Assembly: GCA_965222825.1 (NCBI GenBank)
Contig: OZ244964.1
Span: 868,001 to 932,000 of the forward strand
DNA length: 64,000 nucleotides
Direction of reading: 5' to 3'
Source: G965207335 sp965222825
Lineage (GTDB): Bacteria; Pseudomonadota; Gammaproteobacteria; PS1; Pseudothioglobaceae
The position numbers and the translations under genes are program-made. The number at the start of each line of letters is the position of its first letter. The stretch's first letter is position 1. Positions 54,603 to 63,177 of the stretch are shown here, piece after piece. The notes under the pieces were generated by a model. That model had not been told where the DNA came from. It did not search any database and worked only from the letters and a program-made list of their open reading frames with translations.

Positions 54603-54938
54603 CTATTTAAATTCTGTATTAGAATCAATTGAACCATAAGATCCTATTGAACTAGCACTAGAATAAGTACCAACACAAGTGCATGCAGAGCCCAAAGTGC
54701 CAACTGAGCCACCAGTGCCAGCAGTGCCAACTTTAAACTCACCAGAACCATATAACTGTGACAAATTTACCTGATTATTGTTTGGTATAACAAAATAAGT
54801 AATATACTTGGTAGACTCAACAACCTTATAACTAACACCTTCAGAGGCAATATCACCAATAACAGATGCCACAACAGTTTTGGGGTTAGCCATAATTTTA
54901 GTGCGGAATTCTTTATCAAATAGCAGTTTATTTTTCAT
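54603..54938 (-). CDS. NHLP-type RiPP precursor peptide 3
   Basis: 111 residues from the ATG at 54938, which has GGAG six bases upstream; an in-frame ATG at 54965 lies upstream of that site and is rejected. The leader reads FRTKIMANPKTVVASVIGD, then VSYKVVESTKYITYFVIPNN, the NHLP pattern. The core from about residue 64 has VGTAGTGGSVGTLGS, two Cys (86 and 88), and SSASSIGSYGS, then a polar tail DSNTEFK. It lies 13.4 kb from the other two precursors, alone and convergent with aroG. Confidence 0.76.
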   Translation of the reverse strand: MKNKLLFDKEFRTKIMANPKTVVASVIGDIASEGVSYKVVESTKYITYFVIPNNNQVNLSQLYGSGEFKVGTAGTGGSVGTLGSACTCVGTYSSASSIGSYGSIDSNTEFK

Positions 54939-54970
54939 TTCTTTCTCCATATATAATATTAGCATTAGCG

Positions 54971-54976
54971 ATTATA
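54971..54976 (-). promoter_or_regulatory. Likely -10 box for NHLP precursor 3
   Basis: TATAAT on the minus strand within ATAGTATATAAT, 32 bases before the start codon. The run TATAGTATATA recalls the motif near the other precursor pair. No -35 hexamer is clear. Confidence 0.35.
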
Positions 54977-55030
54977 TACTATAAAATTATTATGCTTAAT
55001 CGTAAATACACATATAAAGTTTATATGTTA

Positions 55031-55140
55031 CGAGACTGTTGCACGGTGGCAAAGAATAAATAAAATCTGCTAAAATATTCGTGTTTGAGGCATAAAATAT
55101 AACTCCTAGTGTGCTAAGGGTAAGTTTTATAACGAATATA
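55031..55140. mobile_element. Partial inverted copy of the 160-bp MITE-like element
   Basis: CGAGACTGTTGCACGGTGGC and the following bases through about 55140 are the reverse complement of the right part of 50997-51156 with scattered differences. The far inverted end is missing or reduced to fragments near 55227-55249, so it is a decayed copy. Confidence 0.65.
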
Positions 55141-55276
55141 TGCGTAGCATTGCTTTTTAGAAATGTGCTTTTTCATTTTATAAGCAGGCGGATTTTAACC
55201 ATTTTTAATGATTGGATGGGTTTTTTACAGTCTCATTGTAATAGTCTCGTATTAAAAAACACTTTGAGCATAATTA

Positions 55277-56206
55277 TTATGCCAGTATATAATTGATAAT
55301 ACTATTAATATTTGGCTTGCTTAGTAGCAAAGATTCTTGTTCTGTTTTAAGCCATGTATGTTGGCGTTTGCAGAGTTGTCTAGTGGCAATAATTGCTAAT
55401 TCTATCATTTCTTGTTTACTAATATCGCCATCTAAATATGACCAAGCTTGACGATAACCTACAGCACGCATAGAATTACTATTTTTGTTAATTTTATCAT
55501 TATTGTATAATTTTTCCACCTCATCAATAAAACCTAAGTCTAGCATTTTATAAAATCTTGTTGCTATTTTATCGTGTATTAATGCTCGTTCTGGCATAAG
55601 AACAATATTTTTTATAGGATTATTAATAGCATTTTGTTTTTTTTGTTGTTTAAATTCAGTTAAAGTTTTAGCACTTATATAAAATACTTCTAAGGCACGC
55701 ATAATCCTCTGAGTATCGTTTTTGTGTATTTTACTAGCTGATAATTTATCAATACTAATAAGTTTATTGTATAAATAGTCTAAGCCATTGTTATTTAGCT
55801 CATTTACTAAACTACTACGGATAACTTTATCAGTAGCTGGCATTTTTGACAAGCCATTTTTTAGGGTGCGAAAATAAAAACCAGTGCCACCTACTAAAAT
55901 AGGTATTTTTTGTGCCAAAAAAGCATTATCAATGGCACACTTAGCATCCTTAATAAATGTTGCTACCGAATAAGAATCAAACGGCATACAAATATCAACT
56001 AATTTGTGTGGATATTTTGCTAGGGTTTTTTTACTAGGTTTTGCAGTGCCAATATCCATACCTTTGTATATCAAGGCTGAATCAACACTAATAATTGATA
56101 CTGGCAATATGTTTGCTAATTGGATAACTAGGTCTGTTTTTCCAGTAGCAGTAGCCCCCATTAGTGCAATAACAGTTTTACTTTCAAGTAACGGTTTAAT
56201 TCGCAC
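55277..56206 (-). CDS. miaA: tRNA dimethylallyltransferase
   Basis: 309 residues. It adds the isopentenyl group to A37 of UNN-reading tRNAs. P-loop LMGATATGKTDLVIQLA near residue 15, SVDSALIYKGMDIGTAKPSK near 40 (catalytic Asp), VGGTGFYFRTL near 105 and RAVGYRQAW near 245 are present. The start is GTG at 56206. In many gammaproteobacteria miaA is followed by hfq; here it is not. Confidence 0.95.
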   Translation of the reverse strand: MRIKPLLESKTVIALMGATATGKTDLVIQLANILPVSIISVDSALIYKGMDIGTAKPSKKTLAKYPHKLVDICMPFDSYSVATFIKDAKCAIDNAFLAQKIPILVGGTGFYFRTLKNGLSKMPATDKVIRSSLVNELNNNGLDYLYNKLISIDKLSASKIHKNDTQRIMRALEVFYISAKTLTEFKQQKKQNAINNPIKNIVLMPERALIHDKIATRFYKMLDLGFIDEVEKLYNNDKINKNSNSMRAVGYRQAWSYLDGDISKQEMIELAIIATRQLCKRQHTWLKTEQESLLLSKPNINSIINYILA

Positions 56207-56237
56207 AATAGCAAAGAATAATTAGGCCATAAAAATT

Positions 56238-56594
56238 TTAATCTGATAGTTTAAATGTATTATTTTTACTACTTGGTATTGGTCTTCTTGCATCATTAAA
56301 CAACATGCCCTGATTATTTTCTCTCGCGTAAATACCCATTATAGCCTTAATAGGTAGTATAACATTGTCTAAAACATTATTAAATCTAGCATTAAAACTA
56401 ATGTTATTATTACTAATATTTAAGTCTTTTACTGCCTTAGGTGAGATGTTTAGAATAATGCGTTCTTGGTTATGGAATTCCTTTGGCAATACAGAGCCAT
56501 CTAAGGTGCAATCAGCATCTATATAAGGGGTTAAATTATTATCACTTATCCATTGATAAAACGAACGAATTAAGTAAGGCTTTACATCTGTCAT
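56238..56594 (-). CDS. sspB: ClpXP specificity-enhancing factor SspB
   Basis: 118 residues. SspB delivers ssrA-tagged proteins to ClpXP. PYLIRSFYQWISDNNLTPYI at 6-25, ERIILNISPKAVKDLNI near 44 and ARENNQGMLF near 90 match the substrate-binding domain. The C-terminal ClpX-binding tail is short. It follows sspA by three bases, the usual order. Confidence 0.92.
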   Translation of the reverse strand: MTDVKPYLIRSFYQWISDNNLTPYIDADCTLDGSVLPKEFHNQERIILNISPKAVKDLNISNNNISFNARFNNVLDNVILPIKAIMGIYARENNQGMLFNDARRPIPSSKNNTFKLSD

Positions 56595-56597
56595 TTA

Positions 56598-57233
56598 CTA
56601 TTTATGATACTCTCTTTCAACATCAGATAAGCTATTTTTAAACTTAGTTCTAGCAAATAATCGTTTAGCGTAGGAATTAATTGCCTTAGCACTAGCAGGC
56701 AAGGTAATATCCATTTTTTTTATACGCCACAGCAATGCCACTAAACAAATATCTAAAATACTAAAACTATCGCTTTTAAAATATTTTTTTGACTCAAATA
56801 ACGGCACTAAATCAATTAAATTATTGCTAAGTATTTTTCTTGCTATGGTAGCATCTTTTTTAGTTTTTGGATTTAGTATTCTATCAGCCAAGTTAAATAA
56901 TGAATCTTTAGCTCTGGTAAAACGAAATAATAACAATCTTTTTTCTGCCCGTTCTATAGGGTCTGTGGACATTAAATGCGGGAATGGAAATCTTTCATCT
57001 AAATACTCAACAATTACTGAAAAATCATATAGGACCATTTGCCTGTCAAATAATATTGGCAACATATTATATGGATTAAGTTCTAAAATATCCTCAGGTA
57101 TTTCATCTATACCTACAAAATATTTATTTGCTTGAATATCCTTCTCTTCTATAATCATACGAATACAATGACATACAATATTCTCAGTAGAACTATATAA
57201 TGTTGTTGAGGTGTATAAATTAGTGTTTAACAT
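56598..57233 (-). CDS. sspA: Stringent starvation protein A
   Basis: 211-residue GST-fold protein that binds RNA polymerase. It lacks glutathione chemistry. The N-terminal domain has CHCIRMIIEEKDIQ, IPEDILELNPYNMLPILFDR with the cis-Pro, and YDFSVIVEYLDERFPFPHLM, as in E. coli SspA. It lies eight bases after petC and heads the sspA-sspB pair, a common arrangement in beta- and gammaproteobacteria. Confidence 0.93.
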   Translation of the reverse strand: MLNTNLYTSTTLYSSTENIVCHCIRMIIEEKDIQANKYFVGIDEIPEDILELNPYNMLPILFDRQMVLYDFSVIVEYLDERFPFPHLMSTDPIERAEKRLLLFRFTRAKDSLFNLADRILNPKTKKDATIARKILSNNLIDLVPLFESKKYFKSDSFSILDICLVALLWRIKKMDITLPASAKAINSYAKRLFARTKFKNSLSDVEREYHK

Positions 57234-57241
57234 ATTGATAA

Positions 57242-57931
57242 TTACTTTCTAGGCTTCCAGTTGCCATATTTTACATCTTTCCAGTATTCTTTTTTGAGTA
57301 AATAAGATAGCACAAGTAATATAAATAAGAATATTAGAACTTTAATGCCTATATTTACTCTTTGTAATTTAATTGGCTCACTAACATAATCTAAGAAGTT
57401 AGTTATATCTCTAATATCTTTATCAAATTTTTTACTATCTATGCTAGCCTTTCTATTGGCTAATACATCTGGCATAGCGACATTATGTAGCACTTTATTA
57501 TTAACGCCAAAGGGTCTAGAATCATCATCATAAAAACCATGTAAATAATTATAAACCCAGTCTATACCATTGCTTCTAGCAACCAATGATAAATCAGGTG
57601 GTGCTATTCCAAACCATTTATTTGCATTATCACTATCCATAGCGGTAGTAATAGTATCGCCAATTTTCTTATTAATAAATATTAAATTATCTTGCATTTC
57701 TTTTTTGCTAATATCTAAGTCAGTTGCTATCCTTTGATAACGCATATATGATATAGCATGACAGCCACTACAATAATTCATAAATAATTTAGCTCCATTT
57801 TGTAATGAGGCTTTATCATAAATATCGGTATTAGCAGGTTTTAAATCAACAGCAGAAGACGCTAATGTATTAATAGCAACCAACATAAATACCGATAATA
57901 TTATAGTTTTTAATTTAATTATTTTATTCAC
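57242..57931 (-). CDS. petC: Cytochrome c1 of the bc1 complex
   Basis: 229 residues. A signal peptide is followed by the haem site CSGCHAISYMRYQR near residue 54, the PDLSLVARSNG segment near 112, the Met axial ligand likely in NVAMPDVL near 152, and a C-terminal membrane anchor (VLIFLFILLVLSYLL). The start is GTG. Its Rieske and cytochrome b partners are upstream in the same operon. A TlpA-like protein at 29290 could help make the haem link. Confidence 0.94.
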   Translation of the reverse strand: MNKIIKLKTIILSVFMLVAINTLASSAVDLKPANTDIYDKASLQNGAKLFMNYCSGCHAISYMRYQRIATDLDISKKEMQDNLIFINKKIGDTITTAMDSDNANKWFGIAPPDLSLVARSNGIDWVYNYLHGFYDDDSRPFGVNNKVLHNVAMPDVLANRKASIDSKKFDKDIRDITNFLDYVSEPIKLQRVNIGIKVLIFLFILLVLSYLLKKEYWKDVKYGNWKPRK

Positions 57932-57945
57932 AATATTATATAAAT

Positions 57946-59223
57946 TTAGCTTAATCTTGCTGGTTCTGGTTTTGGTTTAGCAAATTTTTTTGATGTAAAC
58001 CAAGGCATTAAAATAAAAAATGCAAAATATAAAAAGGTAAATATGCGTGCTAGTATTGTATAAAGTGGTGTTTGTATATGTATGTTAAAGGCATCTTGTA
58101 ATGCAATGAACCATTCTGGTGATATTGCAGGTTGCATACCCAACCAACCTAAAATAATAAAACTAATAACAAAAATACTAATTGCAATTTTATAAATAAG
58201 TCCGCGATAGCGAATAGATTTAATAGCACTTCTATCAAGCCAAGGTAGTGCAAATAAAATAAGTAATGAGGCAAACATAATAATAACACCGGGGAATTGA
58301 GAATTAAACATAGGTGGCACAGCTCTTAACACAGAGTAAAAAGGTGTTAAATACCAAAGCGGTGCAATATGTTCTGGTGTTTGTAATGGATTTGCCTTAA
58401 CAAAGTTTGCAGCTTCTAAGAAATAGCCATTTAGTGCTGGAGCAAAGAAAATTATAGATGCAAAAATTATAAAAAATACCACTACGCCAACTATATCTTT
58501 AACGCTGTAATATGGGTGAAATGGAATACCGTCTTTTGGTATGCCCTTGCTGTCTTTATTGTTTTTAATTTCTATACCATCAGGATTATTTGAGCCAACC
58601 TGATGCAGTGCAACTATGTGTAAAAACACCAATACCACCAGAATAAGCGGCAGTGCTATTACATGAAGTGAGAAAAATCTATTTAACGCTGGATCTCCTA
58701 GTGCATAATCACCAAGTATATACAATAATAAAGTATCGCCTATATATGGCACAGAGCCAAATAAATTAATAATTACTGCCGCACCCCAATAGGACATTTG
58801 TCCCCAAGGTAGTACATAACCCATAAATGCTTCTGCCATTAAAACTACATAAAGCATCATACCTAAAATCCAAATTAACTCCCTAGGTGCTTTATACGAG
58901 CCATATAACAGACCACGATACATATGCAAATAAATTACTAAAAAGAATGCTGATGCCCCAGTAGAATGCATATAACGCATTAACCATCCCCAATTTACAT
59001 CACGCATAATATGCTCTATGGATGCAAAAGCAAGCTCAGCATCGGGTTTATAGTGCATTGTTAAAAATATCCCTGATACTATTTGGATAACTAAAACCAA
59101 TATAGCGAGTGAGCCAAAAAAATACCAAAAATTAAAATTCCACGGCGTGTAATACTCTGCTAAATGCTCATTCCACACTTTTGTTAGCGGAAATCTTTTA
59201 TTGATCCAGTTTTTATTATCCAT
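57946..59223 (-). CDS. petB: Cytochrome b of the bc1 complex
   Basis: 425 residues, eight or more membrane helices. WNFNFWYFFGSLAILVLVIQ near 28, the haem His in MHSTGASAFFLVIYLHMYR near 85-103 and in SLHVIALPLILVVLVFLHIV near 186-205. The quinol-site PEWF is in ISPEWFIALQ near 370. Like other proteobacterial forms it is one chain rather than split b6 plus subunit IV. It overlaps petA by eight bases. Confidence 0.96.
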   Translation of the reverse strand: MDNKNWINKRFPLTKVWNEHLAEYYTPWNFNFWYFFGSLAILVLVIQIVSGIFLTMHYKPDAELAFASIEHIMRDVNWGWLMRYMHSTGASAFFLVIYLHMYRGLLYGSYKAPRELIWILGMMLYVVLMAEAFMGYVLPWGQMSYWGAAVIINLFGSVPYIGDTLLLYILGDYALGDPALNRFFSLHVIALPLILVVLVFLHIVALHQVGSNNPDGIEIKNNKDSKGIPKDGIPFHPYYSVKDIVGVVVFFIIFASIIFFAPALNGYFLEAANFVKANPLQTPEHIAPLWYLTPFYSVLRAVPPMFNSQFPGVIIMFASLLILFALPWLDRSAIKSIRYRGLIYKIAISIFVISFIILGWLGMQPAISPEWFIALQDAFNIHIQTPLYTILARIFTFLYFAFFILMPWFTSKKFAKPKPEPARLS

Positions 59224-59824
59224 TAGTAGTGTTTTTGATATTAGGATTTAATCCAATATTAACTAAGGTATCAGATTCAAAACTATAAGGAGGAACAGCT
59301 AAGTTTGTAGGAGCTGGTGCGCCCTTATAAACTCTACCTGCTAAGTCAAATCTCGAACCATGACAAGGACAATAAAAACCACCTTTCCAATCTGCTCCTA
59401 AATCTATCGGGGCAATTTCTGGTCTATAAGTAGGTGAGCAACCTAGATGGGTGCAAATACCAATTATTACCGCTACTTCTTTTTTAATTGATCTGGTGGG
59501 ATTCTTTGCATAAATAGGTTGTTTTGAACTTAAAGAATTAGGGTCGGATAATTTACTATCTAGTGTTACCAAATTAGTTATATCTGTTTTTGTTCTACGG
59601 AATATCCAAACTGGTTTTTTACGCCATAATACTCTAACTAGTTGCCCATGTTCTAACTTAGAAATATCAATTTTAACAGGAATACCTGCTGCTTTTGACC
59701 TAGCACTAGGAGCTAAACTAGAAATAAAAGGCACAACAACAATACCAGCACCTACAGCACCAACTACGCTTGTAGCCGCTGTTAAAAATCTACGCCTTTT
59801 TAAGTCAACAATATACTCAGACAC
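59216..59824 (-). CDS. petA: Rieske iron-sulfur protein of the bc1 complex
   Basis: 202 residues. A twin-arginine-like start (KRRRFLTAATSVVGAVGAG) gives export in folded form and the membrane anchor. The 2Fe-2S site is CTHLGCSPTY near 122 and CPCHGSRFDLAGRVYKGAPAP near 152, with the disulfide Cys. The start is GTG. First gene of petA-petB-petC, then sspA-sspB. Confidence 0.95.
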   Translation of the reverse strand: MSEYIVDLKRRRFLTAATSVVGAVGAGIVVVPFISSLAPSARSKAAGIPVKIDISKLEHGQLVRVLWRKKPVWIFRRTKTDITNLVTLDSKLSDPNSLSSKQPIYAKNPTRSIKKEVAVIIGICTHLGCSPTYRPEIAPIDLGADWKGGFYCPCHGSRFDLAGRVYKGAPAPTNLAVPPYSFESDTLVNIGLNPNIKNTTNG

Positions 59825-59945
59825 TACAACCCAATTAAGTTACAAAATCGCTAAATTATACCATAAGAACTTATGTATTTATAAAATTATATTTTTAAGG
59901 GGTATTATTCCTACAAACCTGTGCTAAGCATACAGAACAAACATT

Positions 59946-61010
59946 TTACAGCCTTGCCAGTATAGTATTTTTAATATCTTTTATAGTAGAATCAACATTA
60001 ATAATACTATCTTGGCATTGGCTAGTAGCAATATCAGGATCTTTTAAGCCGTTGCCTGTAAGAGTGCAAACTACTGTTGAATTTGGGGCTAATTTATTAT
60101 TGTTAATGCTATGTATTACCCCAGCTAGAGATGCTGCACTAGCCGGCTCACAAAATATACCTTCCTTAGATGAGAGTAATTTTTGTGCTGCTAAAATGTC
60201 ATCATCACTAATATCTCCAAACCAACCGCCTGATTCTTGCTTAGCCTTAACTGCTAATTCATAACTTTGCGGATTACCAATACGAATAGCAGTAGCAATA
60301 GTTTGTGGATTATCAATGGCCTTACCTTTAATAAAAGGTGCTGCACCTTGTGCCTGATAACCAACCATAATTGGTAAATTATTAACTTTATCACATTCAT
60401 TTGCCTCTTTATACCCCATCCAATAGGCACTAATATTACCAGCATTACCAACTGGTAAAAAATGGTAATCAGGTGCAAAACCTAGCTCATCTACTATTTC
60501 AAATGCAGCAGTTTTTTGTCCTTGTAGGCGATAAGGATTAATAGAGTTTACAATAGCAGTATTGGTGTGTTCGGCTACTTCTCTAATTAAACTCATACCA
60601 GTATCAAAGTTGCCTTTTATCTGCAAAATATTTGCACCATACATCATTGTTTGGGCTAATTTACCCATAGCAATTTTACCCTTAGGAATAATCACAAACG
60701 CCTTAATGCCAGCTCTACAAGCATAGGCAGCTGCTGATGCTGAGGTATTACCAGTTGAGGCACAAATAACAGCTTTAGAGCCGTGTTCTATAGCTTTGGT
60801 AACAGCCATAGTCATACCCCTATCCTTAAAAGAGCCCGTAGGATTTAACCCCTCGTATTTAGCATAAATATCTATGTCAAAATTTAATATTTTTGCAATA
60901 TTATTTAATTGAATAAGTGGAGTATTACCCTCGCCTAAACTAATAATTTTAGTGTTTTTGGTAATTGCCAACCTATCTTTATAATGCTCTATTATTCCTG
61001 TGTATCTCAT
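59946..61010 (-). CDS. thrC: Threonine synthase
   Basis: 354-residue PLP enzyme of the short (class I, Bacillus/Arabidopsis-like) type. The PLP Lys is in NPTGSFKDRGMTMAV near residue 58, CASTGNTSASAAAYA near 80, and VGNAGNISAYW near 188. It follows hom by 14 bases; the thrB kinase is not next to them. Feeds ilvA at 32450 with threonine. Confidence 0.95.
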   Translation of the reverse strand: MRYTGIIEHYKDRLAITKNTKIISLGEGNTPLIQLNNIAKILNFDIDIYAKYEGLNPTGSFKDRGMTMAVTKAIEHGSKAVICASTGNTSASAAAYACRAGIKAFVIIPKGKIAMGKLAQTMMYGANILQIKGNFDTGMSLIREVAEHTNTAIVNSINPYRLQGQKTAAFEIVDELGFAPDYHFLPVGNAGNISAYWMGYKEANECDKVNNLPIMVGYQAQGAAPFIKGKAIDNPQTIATAIRIGNPQSYELAVKAKQESGGWFGDISDDDILAAQKLLSSKEGIFCEPASAASLAGVIHSINNNKLAPNSTVVCTLTGNGLKDPDIATSQCQDSIINVDSTIKDIKNTILARL

Positions 61011-61024
61011 AGTTTTTTGTATTT

Positions 61025-62299
61025 TTAGGTTAATGATTCTACATGAATTATTCTTGCTTGTTGCAAAGTAAAACTACAATTATTAATATCAATAATGGCA
61101 GAGTTTATAGCACTGGTTTTAACTTTATTAGTAATAATAGCAATATTAGCACTATTATTATCAGCACGTTGAATAACACTTTCAATACTAATATTATAAC
61201 TTGCTAAAATTTTACTAATATCTGCTAGAACACCAGTTTTATCACTCACCAATAAGTGTAAATAATAAACACTTTCTATATCATTATTAGTTAAATATTT
61301 AATATTGCTATCTATTGTAGTATTATTGCTATAAGAGTTATTAATTATATCAATAATATCAGCAATAACAGCAGATGCTGTGGCATCTGAGCCAGCACCT
61401 GCACCGTAATACATAGTTTGTCCAACGGCATTAGAATTTATTAAAATTGCATTCATAACCCCATCAACATTTGCTAATAAAGTATTTTTAGCAATTAAGG
61501 TTGGATTAACACGCATTTCAATCACAGCATTTATTTTTTTGGCAATACCTAAATGTTTAATATTGTATCCTAATTCATTTGCAAATTTAATATCTTGGCT
61601 AGTTATGTCGCTAATACCTTTGGTTATTACCTCATCAAAGGATATATTAGTTGCAAATGCTAGCGATGATAAAATTGCTAATTTATGTGCTGCATCAATA
61701 CCATCAATATCAAAGCTAGGGTTAGCCTCTGCATAACCTAGTTTTTGTGCTTGTTGTAATACCTCTGTAAAATCACTATTATTTTTTGACATCTCCGTTA
61801 GGATAAAATTACCCGTGCCATTTATAATACCAACTATAGTATCAATTTTATTAGCACTTAATCCTTGAGTTATAGCTTTAATTATTGGAATACCACCACC
61901 AACAGATGCTTCAAATAATAATGCTACTTTATTTTTCTTAGCTAGGTTTAGCAACTCATTGCCGTGATGAGCAATAAGTGCTTTATTTGCACTAATAACA
62001 TGTTTTTTATTTGCAATAGCAGTTTCTACTAAGCTTTTAGCAATATCAAGCCCACCTATTAACTCTAGGACTATATCAATATCTGGGTTATTTACCACTT
62101 CAAAAGCATCTTCTGTAATGTAAATATCACTGGTATCACAGATAGCAGTTTTATTATGCTTTGCTATATTTTGCACTACCCCAGCAATTATTTTAATATC
62201 TGTATTGGTGCATTGTTTGATAATATTAGCATTTTTTCGTAGCACATTAACCACGCCTGAGCCTACTATGCCTATGCCTAATAATCCGATTTTAACCAT
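61025..62299 (-). CDS. hom: Homoserine dehydrogenase
   Basis: 424 residues, stand-alone (not fused to aspartokinase). The NAD motif GLLGIGIVGSGVVNVL is at 4-19, SANKALIAHHG near 103, and GIINGTGNFILTEM near 166, with the Lys/Asp active site in AEANPSFDIDGIDAAHKL near 196. A C-terminal ACT domain (VSDKTGVLADISKILASYNI) suggests control by threonine. Operon hom-thrC. Confidence 0.95.
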   Translation of the reverse strand: MVKIGLLGIGIVGSGVVNVLRKNANIIKQCTNTDIKIIAGVVQNIAKHNKTAICDTSDIYITEDAFEVVNNPDIDIVLELIGGLDIAKSLVETAIANKKHVISANKALIAHHGNELLNLAKKNKVALLFEASVGGGIPIIKAITQGLSANKIDTIVGIINGTGNFILTEMSKNNSDFTEVLQQAQKLGYAEANPSFDIDGIDAAHKLAILSSLAFATNISFDEVITKGISDITSQDIKFANELGYNIKHLGIAKKINAVIEMRVNPTLIAKNTLLANVDGVMNAILINSNAVGQTMYYGAGAGSDATASAVIADIIDIINNSYSNNTTIDSNIKYLTNNDIESVYYLHLLVSDKTGVLADISKILASYNISIESVIQRADNNSANIAIITNKVKTSAINSAIIDINNCSFTLQQARIIHVESLT

Positions 62300-62414
62300 T
62301 ATAAAATTAAGGTAATAATAAAATTGTTGTTAATAGTTAAAAGATTTACTTTTAAGTTATTATTTTTACAAACTTACGCGAAGCATACAAAACAGAGCCT
62401 CCAAAAAGAGATTC

Positions 62415-63095
62415 CTAGGTATGCCAAGTAGTAAAACTATCTACTGCTTCTTTTTTAGTTTTACAGGTGTTAACAGGTGCTTCCATATCAGCATAACCTA
62501 AACTCATACCACAAATAATTTTCATTTCTGGGTTAATATTTAGAGTTTTTTTAATTAACCCGCTATAATTAATAAAAGATGCTTGTGGGCAGGTGTTTAG
62601 CCCAAAATACTCGGCTAATAACATAATATTTTGCATTAATAAAGCAATATCCATATGTGCACCTTCGGTTAATTTATTATCCATATAAAATATTAACCCA
62701 ACATCAGCACCAAAAAAATTATAATTCTCTCTAATGAGTTTAGAAACTCCTTGCCAATCAATATGCTTATCGCTAAATTCAATATTTGCTGCCCTATAAA
62801 CAGCAAGACCAGCAAAATGCCTTCTTATATCAAATGGCGGGAAAAACTTTGTTGGATAATAATCATAATCCAAATCTAGCTCTATGTTATCATCAAAGGC
62901 TTTGGTTAAAATTTTGGATAATTTTTCTCTGGTATTACCACTAACAACAGCAATATTCCAAGGTTGCATATTGCCACCAGTTGGGCAATTTTTTGCAATA
63001 TCAATAATTTTTCTAACTAATTTAAGATCTACTTTTTTATTGGTAAAACAGCGGGTAGTTATTCTATTTTTAATAATTTCTGGTAGTGTGTTCAT
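62415..63095 (-). CDS. Nitroreductase family flavoprotein
   Basis: 226 residues from the ATG at 63095; a TTG three bases earlier is in frame. FMN-binding blocks NRITTRCFTNKKVD near 9, CPTGGNMQPWNIAVVSG near 37 and the C-terminal ICGMSLGYADMEAPVN near 198. These enzymes reduce quinones, nitro groups or enones with NAD(P)H. The substrate is unknown. Alone between hom and the LanC-like gene; spacer 62300-62414 holds only a weak ACGCGAAGC repeat. Confidence 0.85.
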   Translation of the reverse strand: MNTLPEIIKNRITTRCFTNKKVDLKLVRKIIDIAKNCPTGGNMQPWNIAVVSGNTREKLSKILTKAFDDNIELDLDYDYYPTKFFPPFDIRRHFAGLAVYRAANIEFSDKHIDWQGVSKLIRENYNFFGADVGLIFYMDNKLTEGAHMDIALLMQNIMLLAEYFGLNTCPQASFINYSGLIKKTLNINPEMKIICGMSLGYADMEAPVNTCKTKKEAVDSFTTWHT

Positions 63096-63177
63096 CAAGT
63101 AATATCTAATTAGTATTGCTACTTAAACAAATATATAATATTTATAAATAATTATTATAAAATTATATTTTTAAGAG

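Larger units (their letters stand above)
54939..55276. other. 338-base spacer with promoter and MITE remnant
   Basis: Nearest the NHLP gene is its likely promoter (54971). Then comes the inverted partial MITE-like copy at 55031-55140 and, after a piece containing GAATATATGCGTAGCATTGC, a decayed end with ACAGTCTC at 55227-55234. A 61-codon frame across this stretch looks like chance. No other gene is seen. Confidence 0.55.

Noticed and set aside
55111..55296. 61-codon plus-strand frame in the NHLP3-miaA spacer
   Set aside because: It runs through a decayed mobile element copy and overlaps the miaA end; no ribosome site or conserved look.
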